This document shows positions 1 to 9,313 of a DNA stretch of 64,000 nt, in pieces (the first letter of the stretch is position 1; each line of letters begins with the position of its first letter). Both the position numbers and the translations under genes were made by a program. The stretch is from Acidobacteria bacterium RIFCSPLOWO2_02_FULL_65_29 (GTDB taxonomy: Bacteria > Acidobacteriota > Vicinamibacteria > Vicinamibacterales > CAVVIG01). The stretch covers positions 1 through 64,000 of the forward strand of contig MEKT01000153.1 in the NCBI GenBank assembly GCA_001767435.1. The letters are read 5' to 3'. The notes beneath the pieces are model-generated. The model searched no databases. It was not told where the DNA came from and saw only the letters and a list, made by a program, of their open reading frames with translations.

Positions 1-794
1 AGGTCAACCAGTGCCGAAGGCGGCGTCAGGTCGCGACCGTACGAGCCGAGATGAACGCCCGTCAGAGCGATCTCCTTGAAACCGGCGGCCACGACACGTT
101 CGACCTCTCGAAGCACGTCGGCCACGGGCACGCTGCGCGGCGCACCGCGCGTGGTCGGGATGATGCAGTACGAGCACGGCTCTGCGCAGCCGGTCTGCAC
201 GCGAAGCGTGAACGCCGTGCGCCCGGCCACACCGGGCTCGATGGAGGCGCCGCAGCTTCCCCCGCCATCGCCGAAGCGCACGGCGGTCGTCTGACCCGCC
301 CCGAACCTGCCGGCGGGACTAAAGTCCCGCACTACATCGGACACATCCACCGCGCCCGCACGACCGGGGCCGGCGGGGCTCAAGACCCGCGCTGCATCGA
401 ACACGCTGCTTGGGGGACCAAAGTCCGGCGCTACGTCTGCGGCGTCAAGCCACGCCAACTCCGAGCCCCGAGCCCCCAGGCCCCACACGAGAGGCTTGTC
501 GCCGTTGGGCACCACGCGCACGACGTTCGGCAGATCGGCAACCTCCTCGGGCCTCCGCGTCGCGTAGCAGCCAGTGACGACGATGCGCGCGGACGGGTTG
601 GCGCGCGCAATCCGCCGAATCGTCTGGCGCGCGCCCTGGTCGGCGCTCGCCGTCACCGAACACGTGTTGACGACGACGAGATCGGCCTCGTAAGGGCGCA
701 CGGCCGACGCGCCGCGCGCGAGCAGCTCCTCCTCGATGCCGAGGGAGTCGGCCTGGTTCACACGACAGCCGAAGGTGATGACTGAGTACTTCAA
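1..794 (-). CDS. mtaB: MiaB/MtaB-family tRNA methylthiotransferase, truncated by the window edge
   Basis: Minus-strand reading from TTG 794 gives LKYSVITFGCRVNQADSLGIEEELL...VVNTCSVTASADQGARQTIRRIARANPSARIVVTGCYATRRPEE...LRVQTGCAEPCSYCIIPTTRGAPRSVPV, including the radical-SAM CxxxCxxC motif. This frame is missing from the ORF track. The TTG start overlaps the purD stop (TTGA). Confidence 0.9.
   Translation of the reverse strand, partial: MKYSVITFGCRVNQADSLGIEEELLARGASAVRPYEADLVVVNTCSVTASADQGARQTIRRIARANPSARIVVTGCYATRRPEEVADLPNVVRVVPNGDKPLVWGLGARGSELAWLDAADVAPDFGPPSSVFDAARVLSPAGPGRAGAVDVSDVVRDFSPAGRFGAGQTTAVRFGDGGGSCGASIEPGVAGRTAFTLRVQTGCAEPCSYCIIPTTRGAPRSVPVADVLREVERVVAAGFKEIALTGVHLGSYGRDLTPPSALVD
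300..455. repeat. Three degenerate palindromic units inside mtaB (best unit GCGGGACT-AA-AGTCCCGC at 313-330)
   Basis: Units near 313-330, 373-390 and 413-433 share GYGGG(A/G)CY...AGTCCCGC followed by CTAC/CTGC-type ends. Together they encode the linker DVAPDFGPPSSVFDAARVLSPAGPGRAGAVDVSDVVRDFSPAGRFG. Confidence 0.85.
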
Positions 795-2167
795 TTTGAG
801 GATTTGAGGATTTGAGGATTTGAGGATTTGAGGATTTGAGGATTTGAGGATTTTGAGGATTTTGAGGATCTTGAGAGATCTGAGGATTGCAACGCCTTCC
901 GTCCGATGTCCCGCCGATACTGCATGCCGTCGAACGAGATCTGCGACACCCCGGCGTAGGCGCGCGTGATGGCTTCGGGAAAATCGGCGCCGCGCCCGAC
1001 GACGGTGAGCACCCGGCCGCCAGAGGTGACGATCCGGCCGTCACGTGTGGCGGTGCCGGCGTGCAGCACGTGGACCCCGGGAATCGACTCGGCCTGAGCG
1101 AGGCCGTCGATCAATTGGTCCGACTCGAAAGACTCCGGATACCCGCGCGAGGCGAGCACGACGCCCACGAGCTTCTCGGCCGACAATCGACAAGTCGTCT
1201 GCCGGAGATTGCCGGACGCAGCGGCCGCGAGCATGGGCAGAAACGGCTCGTCGATGAGCGGGAGAACGACCTGAGCTTCCGGATCGCCGAGCCGCACGTT
1301 GAACTCGATCACCTTCGGTCCAGACGAAGTGAGCATCAACCCGGCATAGAGAAACCCGCGAAACGGATGGCCCTCGGCCGCCAGACCCGCGATCACGGGC
1401 TCCACGATTTCGCGCATCACACGCGCGTGCAAGGCGGAATCGACCAGGGGGCTCGGCGCGAACGCGCCCATGCCGCCGGTGTTCGGGCCGAGGTCCTCGT
1501 CGAACATGCGCTTGTGATCCTGAGCCGTGCCGATCGGCAGCGCGCGCGCGCCGTCGCAGACGGCGAAAAACGACACTTCCGGCCCCGTCATGCATTCCTC
1601 GATCACGAGGCGCGCGCCGGCGCCGCCAAAACGGCGGTCCGTCATCGCCGCGGCGATCGCGTTTCCGGCCTCGAAGCGAGTCTGCGCAACGACGACACCT
1701 TTCCCAGCGGCCAGGCCGTCGGCCTTGAGGACTACGGGAAAGGCGAATTCACCCGATTCGATCGTCGCGAGCGCCTCGTCCGCTGAATCCGCGAGGCGAA
1801 ACCGCGCGCTCGGCACGTCGTGCCTCGCCATGAAGGCCTTCGCGAACGCCTTGCTCGATTCCAACCGAGCCGCCGCCGCCGTGGGCCCGAAAATCGCGAG
1901 CCCCGCAGCGACAAAGCGATCGACGATTCCGAAGCTGAGCGGGACCTCGGGGCCGACGATGGTGAGGTCGATCCGTTCGCGCGCGGCGAAGTCGGCCAGC
2001 GCCGACAGGCCGCCGGGGCGCGACACGTCGCCCGGAAGGAGACGCGCGAGAAGGGAAATGCCGGGGTTTCCTGGGGCGCACACGAGGTCCGAAAGACCGG
2101 GATCGGCGCGCAGCCGGCGCGCCAACGCGTGCTCTCTGGCGCCGCCGCCAATAACGAGAACTCTCAT
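791..2167 (-). CDS. purD: Phosphoribosylamine--glycine ligase
   Basis: MRVLVIGGGAREHALARRL...APGNPGI...LKADGLAAGKGVVVA...GPEVSFFAVCDG...GPNTGGMGAF. C-terminal tail [19 protein letters not shown] is encoded by a tandem repeat. Confidence 0.97.
   Translation of the reverse strand: MRVLVIGGGAREHALARRLRADPGLSDLVCAPGNPGISLLARLLPGDVSRPGGLSALADFAARERIDLTIVGPEVPLSFGIVDRFVAAGLAIFGPTAAAARLESSKAFAKAFMARHDVPSARFRLADSADEALATIESGEFAFPVVLKADGLAAGKGVVVAQTRFEAGNAIAAAMTDRRFGGAGARLVIEECMTGPEVSFFAVCDGARALPIGTAQDHKRMFDEDLGPNTGGMGAFAPSPLVDSALHARVMREIVEPVIAGLAAEGHPFRGFLYAGLMLTSSGPKVIEFNVRLGDPEAQVVLPLIDEPFLPMLAAAASGNLRQTTCRLSAEKLVGVVLASRGYPESFESDQLIDGLAQAESIPGVHVLHAGTATRDGRIVTSGGRVLTVVGRGADFPEAITRAYAGVSQISFDGMQYRRDIGRKALQSSDLSRSSKSSKSSNPQILKSSNPQILKSSN
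795..888. repeat. Octamer array (TTTGAGGA)n
   Basis: caatttgaggatttgaggatttgaggatttgaggatttgagg...; at the purD 3' end / mtaB start. Confidence 0.95.
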
Positions 2168-2341
2168 ATGGAGAACGAGTTAGGAGGCACAGCCGGGCTG
2201 TAGACCGGCGCGGGCAACCGGACTATTTCGTTGACCTCGGCGGAGGTTTACACCTAGAATCCGCGTTTACTCGTGTTAGCCTAGCACGTCGAGTGATACA
2301 ACACGTCGTACGATACCGAGCCACCCGTGAAAGGGGTGTGA

Positions 2342-2545
2342 TTGTCAGTGGCAGAGGTGAAGATCCAGGAGGGCGAATCGATCGAAAGCGCGCTCCGGCG
2401 GTTCAAGCGGAAGGTGCAGCAGGAAGACATCATCAAGGACATCAAGAAGCACTCCTTCTATTTGAAACCCGGCGATAAACGTCGGGCCAAGCAAGCGTTG
2501 GCGCGCAAGCGAAATAGAAAAAAGCTCAGGCGCGAGCTGGAGTAA
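2342..2545 (+). CDS. rpsU: 30S ribosomal protein bS21 (start may be GTG 2348)
   Basis: AEVKIQEGESIESALRRFKRKVQQEDIIKDIKKHSFYLKPGDKRRAKQALARKRNRKKLR. Confidence 0.95.
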   Translation: MSVAEVKIQEGESIESALRRFKRKVQQEDIIKDIKKHSFYLKPGDKRRAKQALARKRNRKKLRRELE

Positions 2546-2616
2546 CGTCGTTTCAGGAGCAGACGATCGGCACGTCGCGACAGGCGACCCAGGCCGGGGG
2601 GACGAGGTAGCGACCC

Positions 2617-2925
2617 ATGGAGTTCCAAGACAGGATCCTCAGCTGCGTGGACTGCGGTGCGGAGTTCGTCTGGACGGCGGGAGAACAGCAGTTTTTCGCT
2701 GACAAGAACTTCAAGAACGAGCCGAAACGCTGCAAGGCCTGCAAGGCCAAGCGGTCCGCGCGGCCCGCAGGCGCCTCGGGGCCCCGGGAACGCGTGGAAA
2801 CCGTCACCATGTGTTCGGCCTGCGGCAAGGAAACGACCGTGCCGTTCAAGCCGACGCAGGGGCGCCCAGTCTTCTGTAAGGAATGCTTCCAGTCCCGGAA
2901 GTTCGCCGGGGCGGGAGGCGCCTAG
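2617..2925 (+). CDS. Zinc-ribbon domain protein (two CxxC...CxxC modules)
   Basis: LSCVDCGAEFVWTAGEQQFF...CKACKAKR... and CSACGKETTVPFKPTQGRPVFCKECF. Confidence 0.85.
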   Translation: MEFQDRILSCVDCGAEFVWTAGEQQFFADKNFKNEPKRCKACKAKRSARPAGASGPRERVETVTMCSACGKETTVPFKPTQGRPVFCKECFQSRKFAGAGGA

Positions 2926-3046
2926 TTCTCCTGTCGGGAGGGCTGTCGATCGCTCGAGTCGAAAATCAGGCGCGCGGCGGGAGAGCCTTCGGTCGCGCGC
3001 CTGGTGTGTTAAGCTCACGCGCACGCATTTATCGGGAGCGGAGTCC

Positions 3047-3400
3047 ATGCAAATCTCGGAACGAGCCGTCGGCGACGTGGTCGTGCTTGATGTGAAGGGA
3101 CGGATCACCCTCGGCGATGGCGACGAGGTGCTGAAAGACAAAGTGAACGCCGTCGTCACCGCAGGGAAGAAGAAGATTCTCCTGAACCTCGCCGATGTGC
3201 CCTACGTCGATAGCGCGGGTCTTGGCGAAATCGTGCGCACGTACACGACGGTGAGCCGGCAGGGCGGCAGCCTCAAGCTGCTCAACCTGACCAAGCGCAT
3301 TTCGGATCTCCTGGCGATTACGAAGCTGTTGACCGTCTTCGAGACGTTCGACTCGGAGCCCGAGGCGGTCAAGAGCTTCTCGGCATCGGCCAAGGTCTGA
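3047..3400 (+). CDS. STAS-domain anti-sigma factor antagonist
   Basis: MQISERAVGDVVVLDVKGRITLGDG...LLNLADVPYVDSAGLGEIVRTYTTVSRQGGSLKLLNLTKRISDLL. Confidence 0.9.
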   Translation: MQISERAVGDVVVLDVKGRITLGDGDEVLKDKVNAVVTAGKKKILLNLADVPYVDSAGLGEIVRTYTTVSRQGGSLKLLNLTKRISDLLAITKLLTVFETFDSEPEAVKSFSASAKV

Positions 3401-3422
3401 CGAACCACACGTCACCCCGCGC

Positions 3423-4415
3423 TTGATGGCGCGCAGCAACTTTCCGAATCTCGCCGTTCCCGGCACTCCGGTGGACGGCGCCAAGGGCGCCGCCGCCGTG
3501 GACGCCGCACCCAGGGTATCGGGACGCCGTCCGCTCGTGGTCAATCTACTCATCTCGCTCCGACCGAGCCAGTGGACCAAGAACCTCCTCGTGTTTGCAG
3601 CGCTGGTGTTCGCGGTCAAGCTCTTCGACCCACCGTCGGTCGTCGCCGCGGTCGAGGCATTCGCCATCTTCTGTGTGCTGTCGGGGGTGGTGTACCTCGT
3701 CAACGACGTCGCGGACCGCGAATCCGATCGGCGTCATCCGACGAAGCGACATCGACCCATTGCCTCCGGCGCGCTGCCAATCGGCACGGCCGCTTCGGCC
3801 GCAGCGGTGCTGGCGGGAGCGAGCCTCGCGGCGGCTTTCTGGCTCAACTGGCGCTTCGGGGCGGTGGCCATCGCGTATCTGTTGCTTCAAGCGCTGTACT
3901 CGGGGCTCCTCAAGCACATCGTGATTGTCGATGTCCTGACGCTCGCGACCGGCTTTGTCCTCAGGGCCGTCGCCGGCGCCGTGGCGATCGACGTGGTCGT
4001 CAGCCCCTGGCTCTTCGTGTGCACGATTCTGGCGGCCCTGTTCATGGCGCTCGCCAAGCGGCGGCACGAGCTGGTGTTGCTCGGGGACGGCGCGGTCAGC
4101 CACCGGCCGATTCTCGGCGAGTACACGCCGTACCTGCTCGACCAGATGATCGTCGTGGTCGCCGCGTCGACGCTGATTGCGTATGCGTTCTATACGATGA
4201 GCGCGGAAACGGTGGCGAAGTTCGGCACCGAATGGCTGGGATTGACGATCCCGTTTCCGTTGTACGGCATTTTCCGGTACCTGTACCTCGTACACCAGCG
4301 CGAGGGCGGCGGAAGCCCGTCGGATCTCCTGCTGAACGACCGCCCGCTGCTCGCGTGCATCGTCTTGTGGACGGCGACGGCGGTGTTGATCATCTATGGG
4401 CCGTGGACACGTTAG
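3423..4415 (+). CDS. UbiA-family prenyltransferase, decaprenyl-phosphate phosphoribosyltransferase-like
   Basis: SLRPSQWTKNLLVFAALVFA...VYLVNDVADRESDRRHPTKRHRPIASG; polytopic membrane protein. Confidence 0.85.
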   Translation: MMARSNFPNLAVPGTPVDGAKGAAAVDAAPRVSGRRPLVVNLLISLRPSQWTKNLLVFAALVFAVKLFDPPSVVAAVEAFAIFCVLSGVVYLVNDVADRESDRRHPTKRHRPIASGALPIGTAASAAAVLAGASLAAAFWLNWRFGAVAIAYLLLQALYSGLLKHIVIVDVLTLATGFVLRAVAGAVAIDVVVSPWLFVCTILAALFMALAKRRHELVLLGDGAVSHRPILGEYTPYLLDQMIVVVAASTLIAYAFYTMSAETVAKFGTEWLGLTIPFPLYGIFRYLYLVHQREGGGSPSDLLLNDRPLLACIVLWTATAVLIIYGPWTR

Positions 4416-4437
4416 CGCAGTGGACGCTGGAGGAAGC

Positions 4438-4521
4438 GGCCTTCAGCTATCAGCTGTCAGCTATCAGCCGGCCCGGAAACGTGGCAAGCTGAGAAGCGAA
4501 CGCTGAGAGCTGAAAGCTGCA
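4438..4521. repeat. Heptamer array (TCAGCTA-like), two inverted arms
   Basis: cagctatcagctgtcagctatcagcc ... gctgagagctgaaagctgc. Confidence 0.85.
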
Positions 4522-4522
4522 T

Positions 4523-5599
4523 ATGCCCGATTTCAACGTGCGCTCCGACTCGGTCAACGTCGAGCAAGTCATGGACGAGATCCGCGCGCGCATCCGGGAG
4601 AAGCGCGGCGTGGACTATACCGAGCAGCAGATTCGGGAGATGGCCGCTGTCAAGCTCGAGAAGTTTCTCGATCCCCGGGGCGTCCGGTCGGACCTGCTGG
4701 AGCAGTTTCGCAAGGCGCAGCCCGCGTACACGCCGCCCGATCTCCCCAATTATGCGTTCGAGGACCAGACGCTGTACGACTCCACGCGCGGGCCTTTGCG
4801 CTGGATGCGGGGACTGCTCAACCCGATTCTGAAGCTGTTCTTCAACCCGAACCCGCTGATTCAGGCGCTGAACATCCAGTCGCGGCTGAACACGATGTAC
4901 GGGGAGCGCGAAGCGCGCCGCGAGGCGACGCGGAGGGCCTTCGATCAGCTGCAGTACGAGTTGATGCACAACCTGGTCATCGAGACCACGCGAATGAGCC
5001 TCGAGGTGAAGAACCTGAAGATGCGTGTCGAATCACTGGCGAGCCGGCTCGAATTCAACGAACGCCGCGCCCGCGCGCTCGAAAGCGTCGTGGTCTACAA
5101 GCCCTCGAGCGAAGACCGTGCGCAAACGGCGGCGCAGGCGGCGCCAGCGTATCGAGAGGCGCCCAGTCGGCCGCCTTACGTCCCCGCACCGTCGAGCACC
5201 AGGGGGGGGACGGGGGTAGGGACGGGAGTCGACTCCCGTCCCCCAGCGTCGGCCCCAGCATCGGGTCCCAGTTTCCAGGGTCAGACGCCGGCTGCACCGG
5301 CTTCGCAGGGCGGCGCGCCAGGGTCGGCGGAAGGGCCCGGCCAGCGCAGCCGCCGGCGGCGTCGACGCCGCGGCCGGCGCGGCGGCGGGCCGGTTGCCGC
5401 TGTGATGTCTCAACCAGGCGGCGCACCCGCGCCTCCAGTGCCCGCGGCTGAATCTGCACAGATGGAACCTGGGTCTGGCCAGCCGTCCGCGCCGGCCAGC
5501 CCAGACCAGGGCTTGTTGGCCGCCCCCGCGCCGGCAGGCACAGACCAGGGGGCGTTGGCTCCCACGCCCACCGACCCCTCGTCCGGCCCGGACCAGTGA
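4523..5599 (+). CDS. Hypothetical protein with Arg-rich, low-complexity C-terminus
   Basis: Open frame in the glycosyltransferase operon; MPDFNVRSDSVNVEQVMDEIRARIREKRGVDYTEQQIREMAAVKL; C-terminal RSRRRRRRRGRRGGG and Pro/Ala-rich tail. Confidence 0.75.
   Translation: MPDFNVRSDSVNVEQVMDEIRARIREKRGVDYTEQQIREMAAVKLEKFLDPRGVRSDLLEQFRKAQPAYTPPDLPNYAFEDQTLYDSTRGPLRWMRGLLNPILKLFFNPNPLIQALNIQSRLNTMYGEREARREATRRAFDQLQYELMHNLVIETTRMSLEVKNLKMRVESLASRLEFNERRARALESVVVYKPSSEDRAQTAAQAAPAYREAPSRPPYVPAPSSTRGGTGVGTGVDSRPPASAPASGPSFQGQTPAAPASQGGAPGSAEGPGQRSRRRRRRRGRRGGGPVAAVMSQPGGAPAPPVPAAESAQMEPGSGQPSAPASPDQGLLAAPAPAGTDQGALAPTPTDPSSGPDQ
5219..5242. repeat. Perfect 24-bp palindrome inside a CDS
   Basis: GGGACGGGAGTCGACTCCCGTCCC. 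Confidence 0.95.
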
Positions 5600-7038
5600 A
5601 GCTCGCCGTCGTCGTCCAGCGCTACGGGCAGGCGATCAACGGCGGCGCCGAGCTGCACGCGCGCTACATCGCCGAGCACCTCTCGCGTCACGCGGAGGTT
5701 GAAGTCCTCACGACGTGCGCGACGGACTACGTGACGTGGAGAAACGAGCTGGCTGCCGGCGTGGAGCCGACGGGCGGCGTCTCAGTGCGCCGGTTCCCGG
5801 TCTCGCACGAGCGCGATCCGCTGGTGTTTGGAAAACGCTCGGAGCGCGTGTTCGGCGAGCGTCATTCGCTCGGCGAAGAGCTCGACTGGCTCGACGCCGA
5901 AGGACCGACGTGTCCGGCGCTCATTGCTCACCTCGAAAGACACGCGCGCGAGTTCGACTTCTGCATTTTCTTCAGCTATCGGTATTACCAGTCGTATCAC
6001 GGCGTGCACGCCGCCAGCTCGCGCGCCGTGCTCGTGCCGACCGCCGAGCGGGATGCGGCCATCGGTCTGTCGATCTTCAAGCCCGTGTTCAGGGGCGTTC
6101 GGGCGCTGATGTACAACTCGCCCGAGGAACGGGCGATGATTCAGGCGGTCGCCGGCAACCGCGATGTGCCTGGCGTCGTTGTCGGCATTGGATCCGATGT
6201 GCCACAAAATCCGCAGCCGGGGCGTTTCCGCCAGAAATTCGACGTGCGTGGACCGTTTGCGGTGTATGTGGGCCGCGTCGATGAGAACAAAGGCTGCAAC
6301 GAGCTGTTTGCTTTTTTTCAGGCCTACCTCAGGGATGCGCCGGGCCGCCTCTCACTCGTGCTCATCGGCAACTCGCTCCTGCCCGTTCCGAGCCACCCGC
6401 GCATCCGCCACCTCGGCTTCCTGGAGGATGCCGACAAATTCGACGCCATGGCGGCGGCCGATCTCCTCATCATGCCGTCGTATTTCGAGAGCCTGTCCAT
6501 GGTGGCGCTCGAAGCGTGGGCGCTCGGCAAACCCGTGCTCGCCAACGGCCGGTGCGACGTGCTGAAGGGCCAGTGCATCCGGAGCAACGGCGGGCTGTAC
6601 TACGAGGGCTCCGACGAATTCACGGCGACGCTCGGCGCCATCGAGCGGAACCGGTGGCTGAGCGCCACACTCGGACGCAACGGCCGGCAGTTCTACCGTG
6701 ACGAGTACGACTGGCCGGTCGTCGAGCGGAAGTACCTGGACATGCTCGAACGGCTGTCGAAGGAGCCCGCGCCGCGTGTGGTGGATCCGGTCCCGGGCTG
6801 GCGCGATCGGCGGCGGCAGGATTGCCCGCCCGGCTCCGAGGTGATGGCGGCGCTGCCGGCCGGTCCAGTGGTCCAGGTCGAGGCCACTCCGGCGCGTCCG
6901 CGCCCGCAGCCGGCCGCAGCCCCGCTGCCCTCCCGAAATGCACCACCGAATCGAGGACGCTCCTGGGGCTCCCAGAACCGGCCGCACGACGGTCGCCGGG
7001 CCGGCGGCGGCGGATCGTCACGGACGGGCGGCCGGTGA
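5596..7038 (+). CDS. Glycosyltransferase family 4 (type A)
   Basis: MKLAVVVQRYGQAINGGAELHARYIAEHL...VYVGRVDENKGC...MPSYFESLSMVALEAWALGKPVL. Confidence 0.9.
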   Translation: MKLAVVVQRYGQAINGGAELHARYIAEHLSRHAEVEVLTTCATDYVTWRNELAAGVEPTGGVSVRRFPVSHERDPLVFGKRSERVFGERHSLGEELDWLDAEGPTCPALIAHLERHAREFDFCIFFSYRYYQSYHGVHAASSRAVLVPTAERDAAIGLSIFKPVFRGVRALMYNSPEERAMIQAVAGNRDVPGVVVGIGSDVPQNPQPGRFRQKFDVRGPFAVYVGRVDENKGCNELFAFFQAYLRDAPGRLSLVLIGNSLLPVPSHPRIRHLGFLEDADKFDAMAAADLLIMPSYFESLSMVALEAWALGKPVLANGRCDVLKGQCIRSNGGLYYEGSDEFTATLGAIERNRWLSATLGRNGRQFYRDEYDWPVVERKYLDMLERLSKEPAPRVVDPVPGWRDRRRQDCPPGSEVMAALPAGPVVQVEATPARPRPQPAAAPLPSRNAPPNRGRSWGSQNRPHDGRRAGGGGSSRTGGR

Positions 7039-8228
7039 TGGCGCGGACGGTTCACCAGGTGCTCGCCACGCTCGGCTATGGCGATGCGATTGGGCACGAA
7101 GTGCTGGGCATCCAGCGCGCGCTTCGTCAGGCCGGTTACGAATCCGACATCTTCGTCGAGACGGCCGACCCGCGGCTCGAGCCGTTGACGCGCGACTACC
7201 GCGAGCTGGTCGACGCGAGCCATCCCGATCACCTGCTGCTGCACCATTTCTCGATCGGCTCGAGAGCGTCGCGAACCGCTTTCGCGGTGCCCGATCGGAT
7301 GGCGCTCATCTACCACAACATCACGCCTCCGGAGTACTTCGTCGGCGTGCATCGCACACTCGCGCGCCAGTGCTTTCGGGGCCGCCGGGAGCTCAAGGCG
7401 TACGTGGATCGCTGCGACCTGGCCCTCGGCGATTCGGAGTTCAACCGCCAGGATCTCGAGGCGCTGGGGTTTCCGCGCACCGACGTGCTACCGGTCGTTC
7501 CAGACTTCTCGCATCTGGACGGCGAGCCAGACGACTTCATCGCCCGCCAGTTCGATGACGAGTGGACCAACGTCCTCTTTGTGGGCCGGGTCATCGCGAA
7601 CAAGAAAATCGAGGATCTGATTCGCTATTTCCACGCGTATCACACCAGGTGCAATCCGCGGTCCCGTCTGCTCATCGTGGGGGTCTTCAGCCTCTTCGAG
7701 CGGTATCTCGCCGGGCTCAACCACCTGGTCGAGGAGCTCGGCACCGGCCACATCCACTTCGTCGGCCACGTCTCGAACGCCGAGCTCGTGGCCTACTACG
7801 AGGTCGCCGACCTGTTCCTCTGCGCGAGCGAGCACGAAGGGTTCTGCGTCCCGCTGGTGGAGGCGTTCTACAAGCAGGTGCCCGTGCTCGCGTATGCGGC
7901 GACAGCCGTGCCGGCGACGATGGATGGCGCCGGCGTGCTGTTCACCGAGCAGGATCCAGATTCCGTGGCCAGGCTGATGGACGCCATCCTCTCGGACTCG
8001 CCGCTGCAGGATGCCATCGTCGACCGGCAGCTGGAGGCCGTCCGGCGGCTTCAGGCCAGAGACTTTTCCGGCATGCTCTTGGGGTTCGTGGAACGCATTC
8101 TGAACCTACCGCGCGCGGACGGACCGAAGGTCGCCTTCGATTTCTGGCCGCAGTTCGATGCGGCGCAGGAGCTGGAGGAATTGCGCCTGGTGCGACCGTC
8201 GGCCTACAAAGGGTTGCCGGAGCGATGA
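7038..8228 (+). CDS. Glycosyltransferase family 4 (type B)
   Basis: MARTVHQVLATLGYGDAIGHEVLGIQRALRQAGYESDIF...LFVGRVIANKKIEDLI...LCASEHEGFCVPLVEAFYKQVPVLAY; start overlaps the upstream stop (TGATG). Confidence 0.9.
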   Translation: MARTVHQVLATLGYGDAIGHEVLGIQRALRQAGYESDIFVETADPRLEPLTRDYRELVDASHPDHLLLHHFSIGSRASRTAFAVPDRMALIYHNITPPEYFVGVHRTLARQCFRGRRELKAYVDRCDLALGDSEFNRQDLEALGFPRTDVLPVVPDFSHLDGEPDDFIARQFDDEWTNVLFVGRVIANKKIEDLIRYFHAYHTRCNPRSRLLIVGVFSLFERYLAGLNHLVEELGTGHIHFVGHVSNAELVAYYEVADLFLCASEHEGFCVPLVEAFYKQVPVLAYAATAVPATMDGAGVLFTEQDPDSVARLMDAILSDSPLQDAIVDRQLEAVRRLQARDFSGMLLGFVERILNLPRADGPKVAFDFWPQFDAAQELEELRLVRPSAYKGLPER

Positions 8229-9313
8229 TCATCAACCAGTGGGTCCCGGCCGCGCACACGGGCGACGCGATTGGCGACAGCGCTCGGCGCATGCGCCGCC
8301 TGCTGCGCGCCATGGGCCACCAGTCGGACCTGTACGCGCTCACAATCGATGATGATCTCGTCGACGACGTCCTCGATTTCGACGAGCCGGGGGCCCGGGC
8401 CGGCGACCTGACGATCTTCCATTACGCGCTCCCATCGCCGATGAGCGACGCGTTCGGCCGGTTGCCGGGGGGACGTGTGCTCCAGTATCACAACGTGACC
8501 CCGGCGGCGTTCTTCGCGCCGTACGATCCGGCGCTGTTCCGGCTGGCGTCACTCGCGCGGGCAGAGCTTCGCCTGCTGGTTGGCCGCGTCGACCTCGCGC
8601 TGGGAGTATCGGACTTCAACCGGCGGGAGCTCGAGACAATGGGGTTCGCCAATACGGGTGTTCTCCCGCTGGCCGTGGACACGGCGCGCGTCACGCGTCC
8701 CATGGAGCGCCCGGCGCTCGAGAAGAGCCTGGACGACGAGCTCGTCAATTTCCTGTTCGTCGGGCGAATCGCGCCGAACAAGAAGATAGAGGATCACATC
8801 AAGCTCGCCGAACACTACAAGCGGTACGTCGATGCGTTCTATCGCTTCATTTTCGTCGGACGCTACGACGCGGTGCCGAGCTATTACTCGGCGATTCGCG
8901 CCCTCATGTCGGAATACCGCTTGCTCGACGAGCGCTTCGTGTTCACCGGCCCGGTTCCCGACGAGGAGCTGAACGTCTACTACCAGAAGGCCGCCGTCTA
9001 CATCTCGCTGAGCGAGCACGAGGGCTTCTGTGCGCCGCTCCTCGAGGCGATGGCGGCCGGCGTCCCGGTCCTGGCCTACTCGGCGGCGGCCGTGCCGGAA
9101 ACGCTCGGCGGCGCCGGGGTGCAGTTCGCGCCGAAGGACCTCGAATACGCCGCGGAGCTGCTCGGGGCTCTCGCGTTCGACGACAATCTGCGGGTGAAGG
9201 TCATCGAAGGGCAGCGGCGCCGCCTCGCGGATTTCGGCGACGATCGCATCGCCAGCGGCCTCCGGGCGCTCGCGTCCTACCGGGGCGGGCCCTTTCGGGA
9301 CGTTGTTCAATGA
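8225..9313 (+). CDS. Glycosyltransferase family 4 (type B paralogue)
   Basis: MIINQWVPAAHTGDAIGDSARRMRRLLRAMGHQSDLY...LFVGRIAPNKKIEDHI...ISLSEHEGFCAPLLEAMAAGVPVLAYSAAAVPETL; ATGA overlap with the upstream gene. Confidence 0.9.
   Translation: MIINQWVPAAHTGDAIGDSARRMRRLLRAMGHQSDLYALTIDDDLVDDVLDFDEPGARAGDLTIFHYALPSPMSDAFGRLPGGRVLQYHNVTPAAFFAPYDPALFRLASLARAELRLLVGRVDLALGVSDFNRRELETMGFANTGVLPLAVDTARVTRPMERPALEKSLDDELVNFLFVGRIAPNKKIEDHIKLAEHYKRYVDAFYRFIFVGRYDAVPSYYSAIRALMSEYRLLDERFVFTGPVPDEELNVYYQKAAVYISLSEHEGFCAPLLEAMAAGVPVLAYSAAAVPETLGGAGVQFAPKDLEYAAELLGALAFDDNLRVKVIEGQRRRLADFGDDRIASGLRALASYRGGPFRDVVQ

Noticed and set aside
51-785. 244-aa plus-strand ORF
   Set aside because: Antisense to mtaB, low-complexity translation, no recognisable family. 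Minus-strand MtaB explains the region.
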